Assembly: GCA_037039925.1 (NCBI GenBank)
Contig: JAXRKP010000048.1
Coordinates: forward strand, 371,001 to 435,000
From: Doris montereyensis
Lineage: Eukaryota > Mollusca > Gastropoda > Nudibranchia > Dorididae
Direction: 5' to 3'
Length of the DNA stretch: 64,000 bases
In this document: positions 60,862 to 64,000 of the stretch, piece by piece
Numbering within the stretch: the first letter of the stretch is position 1
Layout: every line of letters starts with the position of its first letter
Notes under the pieces: model-generated
Database searches by the model: none
Told to the model about the DNA's origin: nothing
Seen by the model: the letters and a program-made list of their open reading frames with translations, nothing else
Position numbers and translations under genes: made by a program

Positions 60862-61735
60862 TTTAGGAACCCAAAACCTTTAACTGTCCACCCATCTCTC
60901 CCAATCTCTCCTCGATTTTCTTTCTGCGCAACTTCAACAGTATTTTCTTCCTCCTCCTCCTCCTCCTCCTCCTCCTCCTCCTCCTCCTCCTCCTCCTCGT
61001 CCCCTCCTCCTCCTTCTTCTCCTTCTTCTTCTTTTTCTTCTTTTTCTTCTTTTTCCTCTTCTGAAGATGGATATAACATTGGATTTTCTCAGGTTTATCA
61101 AGGTCGCTTCGCAGAGCTGTAGCATGTGTCGTCACCAAAGACCGCACTTTCAGCGTGATCTTTTCTGCTAGGTTCTTTATGTAGAATAGAAATAAAGTGG
61201 GTCCAAAATCTGAGCCTTGTGGAACACCAGACTCCACTGGAACGGAACAACAGGATCCATCCTCAATGACTGCTGATTGAGTGTGGTCTTTCAAGAAGTT
61301 GCCAACCATCTATAGATCCTTTCATTTATTTCATGCTGGCTAAGTTTGTGGCACAAGAGATTGTGATCTACTTTATCGAAAGCTTTAGAGAAATATATGA
61401 TCAGGACGTTTGTTTGTTGACCTTTCTCTAGGGGACTTAAACACATTATCTATGAAACTGATCAATTGTGTTTCGCAGGATTGTTTGGATCTGAAATGCA
61501 TTATGTCGCATTTCATACAGAATATCATACTTATTTGAGTACTTCATGATATGGCTGACTACTATGTGTTCCAAGATTTTGCTTGAAATGCATGTGAGGA
61601 TACTAGGCGATAATTTACAGCTCCATAGCTTTGTCCTTTCTTGTAAATGGGAGCAACATCATTTACTGTTCGCCAGTCATTGGGAATGTCACCGTATCAA
61701 ACGATTTCTGAAATATTGTATTACACAGAGGCAAG
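60862..61735 (-). pseudogene. L2/CR1-type LINE reverse-transcriptase fragment
   Basis: From high to low coordinates in shifting minus frames: IPNDWRTVNDVAPIYKKGQ, GAVNYRLVS, LTCISSKILEHIV, FSKAFDKVDHNLL, then VESGVPQGSDFGPTLFLFYI with KNLAEKI. These are the NYRPISLT, DFSKAFDxVxHxxLL and GVPQGSVLGPLLFLIYIND motifs of this LINE group. The catalytic YADD is not reached: the frame runs into the (TCC)n array at 60,945-61,058. Frameshifts and stops show it is inactive. Confidence 0.75.
60943..61062. repeat. (TCC)n / (TTC)n trinucleotide array
   Basis: About 17 TCC units, then CGTCCCC and mixed CTTCTT. On the minus strand it reads poly-Glu or poly-Arg through the LINE frame. Confidence 0.95.
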
Positions 61736-61784
61736 GTTATATGGTGTCTGCCAGCTCAGACCCACCAACTGCAAACTTGTATCC

Positions 61785-61982
61785 CCCCCGAGGCCTTTTA
61801 ATTCAAAATCTTCTCAACTCCCTATCGAGCATACAGTTTAATTCAGCAGCCTGTTAGGCGCTTTGTACCAACACTCTGGCGTGATCTTTCGCTATCTATA
61901 GCTGAGTATTCATTCACATCTGAGTCAGTGAGGAAAGTAGAGAGACGTACATTTTCCTAAGAGTACAATGTCGTGAGCTAGT
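61785..61982 (-). mobile_element. tRNA-derived SINE (family C), copy 2
   Basis: CCCCCCGAGGCCTTTTAATT then AAAATCTTCTCAACTCCCTA, CATTCACATCTGAGTCAGTG, ACATTTTCCTAAGAGTACAA and TGTCGTGA. Collinear with 55,590-55,780, without the tRNA-like end, where the next SINE begins. Confidence 0.6.
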
Positions 61983-62272
61983 AGGTTTGGTAGAATTTTT
62001 ATTTTATTTTGGCCGGATTGCCTGGAAACAGCTAAGGGATCTTTAACGCGCACAGTGTTGTGATCTGCACACGGAATCTCCTGTTTATCGTCCGTCTCTG
62101 ATGGGACTAGGTGTCGATCCACCTACCTAGACCAGGGGACTGGGTGTTGCGGATGGTAAGTTTTACTCGAAAAACTCGAGACAACTTTTCAACCTGCCGG
62201 GGCTTAAACCCTTTTGGTTGCGAGGTCAACACCTTGCCTTTGGGCTGCCGAGTCCGCCATCAACTTCCCGGT
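61983..62272 (-). mobile_element. tRNA-related SINE (family B), copy
   Basis: GGTAGAATTTTTATTTTATT then TTGGCCGGATTGCCTGGAAA, CAGCTAAGGGATCTTTAACG, CGTCCGTCTCTGATGGGACT, GACAACTTTTCAACCTGCCG and AGGTCAACACCTTGCCTTTG. It is inserted into or joined with the preceding SINE. Confidence 0.75.
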
Positions 62273-62285
62273 TATTGGATGCATT

Positions 62286-62708
62286 TACTCTAAGACCTTG
62301 TCTGCCCAAGAGTTTGCAACTTACGACAACTCTAAGACCTTGTCTGCCCAAGCGTTTGCAACTTACGACAACTCTAAGACCTTGTCTGCCCAAGAGTTTG
62401 CAACCCGACAACTCTAAGACCTTGTCTGCCCAAGAGTTTGCAATTTACGACAACTCTAAAACCTTGTCTGCTCAAGCGTTTGCAACTTACGACAACTCTA
62501 AGACCTTGTCTGCCCAAGCGTTTGCAACTTACGACAACTCTAAGACCTTGTCTGCCCAGAGTTTGCAACTTACGACAACTCTAAGACCTTGTCTGCCCAA
62601 GAGTTTGCAACTTGCGACAACTCTAAGACCTTGTCTGCCCAAAGAGTTTGCAACTTACGACAACTCTAAGACCTTGTCTGCCCAAGCGTTTTGCAACCGA
62701 CGACAAAT
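62286..62708 (+). repeat. Minisatellite, 42-bp unit, 10 copies
   Basis: The unit CTCTAAGACCTTGTCTGCCC then AAGAGTTTGCAACTTACGAC and AA occurs ten times with G/C and T/A variants and single-base indels. It starts directly at the end of the family B SINE. The 42-bp (3n) unit keeps a frame open for over 160 codons. This is a repeat artefact. Confidence 0.93.
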
Positions 62709-62929
62709 CGCCTATTTCTAATGTCTGAACACAAGGAAATCATCGAGCCAAAATAGAAATCTTGATTAAAAACAATGCATACCAACAGAAGAAAAAAGAA
62801 AACAACAACAAAGTAAAGCAAGAATTAAAAAGAATGGGGAAACCCGGAAAAAACGGCAACAAACAAAACAAAATATAAAAATAGCAAGGAAATGCATAGA
62901 CAACAACAACAACAAACAAGCAAAGTACA

Positions 62930-63978
62930 ATGCAAATGAAATGTTATGTTAGATAGACAGATAACTAGAGTGCAATGCAAATGAAATGTAATGTGCAAAT
63001 GAAATGCAAATGAAAGGTAATGTTCGAAAGACAGATAAGCAGAGCACAATGCAAATGAAAGGTAATGTTCGAAAGACGGATAAGCAGAATATAATGCAAA
63101 TGAAAGGTAATGTTCGAAAGACGGATAAGCAGAGCACAATGCAAATGAAAGGTAATGTTCGAAAGATGGATAAGCAGAGCTGAAAGCTTATGTTAGAGAG
63201 ACAAATAAGCAGAGAACAATACAAAGGAAAGGTAACATTAGAAAAACAAATAAGCAGAGAGCAATGAAAATGAAAAAATGTACTTACATAGACAAATAAG
63301 TAGAGACCAAGGAAATGAAAGTTTATGTTAGAAAGACAGATAGAGAACAATGAAAATGAAAGTTTATGTTAGAAAGACAAATCGGCAGAGCACAATGCAA
63401 AGAAAAGTTTATGTTAGAAATACAAATAAACAGAAAACAAATGCAAATGAAAGGCTATGTTAGAAAGACAAATAAACAGAGAGCAATGAAAATGAAAGAT
63501 TTACTTACATAGACAAATAAGCAGAGAACAATGAAAATGAAAGTTTATGTTAGAAAGACAGATAAGCAGAGTATAATGCAAATGAAAGGTAATGTTAGAA
63601 CGACAGATAAACAGAGTATAATGCAAATGAAAGGTTATGTTAGAAAGACAAATAAACAGAGTATAATGCAAATGAAAGGCTATGTTAGAAAGACAAATAA
63701 GCAGAGAGCAATGAAAATGAAAGATTTACTTACATAGACAAATAAGCAGAGAACAATGAAAATGAAAGGTTTTGTTAGAAAGACAAATAAGCAGAATATA
63801 ATGCAAATGAAAGGTAATGTTAGAAAGACAAATAAAGAACAATGCAAATGAAAGGTAATGTTAGAAAGAAAAACAAACAGAGAACAATGCAAAGAAAAGG
63901 TAATGTTAGAACGACAAACAAAAAAAAGTACAATGCAAAGGAAAAGATAATGTTAGAAAGACAAATTAAGCAACCATA
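62930..63978 (+). repeat. Minisatellite, ~45-48-bp unit, ~22 copies, running to the window end
   Basis: Unit AATGCAAATGAAAGGTAATG then TTAGAAAGACAAATAAGCAG and AGA(G)CA. Subfamilies differ by GCAAATG/GAAAATG, GGTAATG/GTTTATG and a TTACTTACATAG variant, which recurs at about 63,279, 63,502 and 63,727. That implies a higher-order period near 225 bp in part of the array. Confidence 0.93.
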
Positions 63979-64000
63979 CAAACCAAAGCATACGATATAA

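Noticed and set aside
62218..62721. 167-codon + frame
   Set aside because: It spans a SINE end and ten 42-bp repeats. It stays open because the unit is a multiple of three.
62930..63978. CRISPR-like regular array
   Set aside because: There are no unique spacers between identical repeats and the context is a eukaryotic minisatellite.

Overview
This is a eukaryotic, AT-rich, intron-containing and strongly repeat-laden window. The two recognisable host genes are USP10 (ubiquitin-specific protease 10) and the Gs-class heterotrimeric G-protein alpha subunit (GNAS). The Gs-alpha sequence reads like a protostome orthologue. The abundance of tRNA-derived SINEs, (GA)n arrays and APE-type LINE debris is typical of mollusc genomes. 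A gastropod or bivalve mollusc is my best guess, but the species is an inference.

Layout: the left end (1-3.6 kb) holds the last three coding exons of USP10 on the + strand, with the catalytic-His box and the stop at 3559-3561. A long AT-rich 3' flank follows, probably 3'UTR to the first AATAAA near 7985. It contains an inverted SINE pair and a 28-bp-type minisatellite. From about 8 to 31.5 kb there is intergenic DNA with SINEs, one MITE-like element with clear terminal inverted repeats (15.42-16.19 kb), a truncated LINE end, minisatellites and many (GA)n/(CT)n arrays.

The right half is the GNAS locus on the - strand, convergent with USP10. Coding exons 1-5 lie between 58,411 and 52,895 and the terminal coding exon at 31,735-31,590. 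All have canonical splice sites. Two things are wrong with the gene as assembled. A 1-nt deletion is present in the P-loop codon (about 58,090) and another in the last exon (about 31,653). I also could not find the exons for the middle roughly 170 residues (switch regions, NKQD box) in the 21 kb between exon 5 and the last exon. With introns intact and the remaining codons strongly conserved, residual indel error plus a misassembly or collapse is more likely than a pseudogene. The giant (GA)n block at 33.4-35.0 kb is an obvious candidate site.

The most interesting repeat signal is a dispersed, apparently non-autonomous element with a CCATATGC...GATCTCA head and a GAAGTAGGACCTACCAGC tail, present about 15 times. 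Several (GA)n arrays sit beside it, in matched orientation. Every copy I see is antisense to the nearest host gene. At 40.6-41.2 kb its head has been amplified into a local satellite. Other mobile debris: a degenerate APE-endonuclease/RT LINE (47.05-49.93 kb, - strand) with a triplicated 64-bp segment at its 5' end, two further 3' ends of the same family, and fragments of L2/CR1-type LINEs at 44.6-45.2 kb and 60.9-61.75 kb. The right end (62.29-64 kb) is two tandem arrays.
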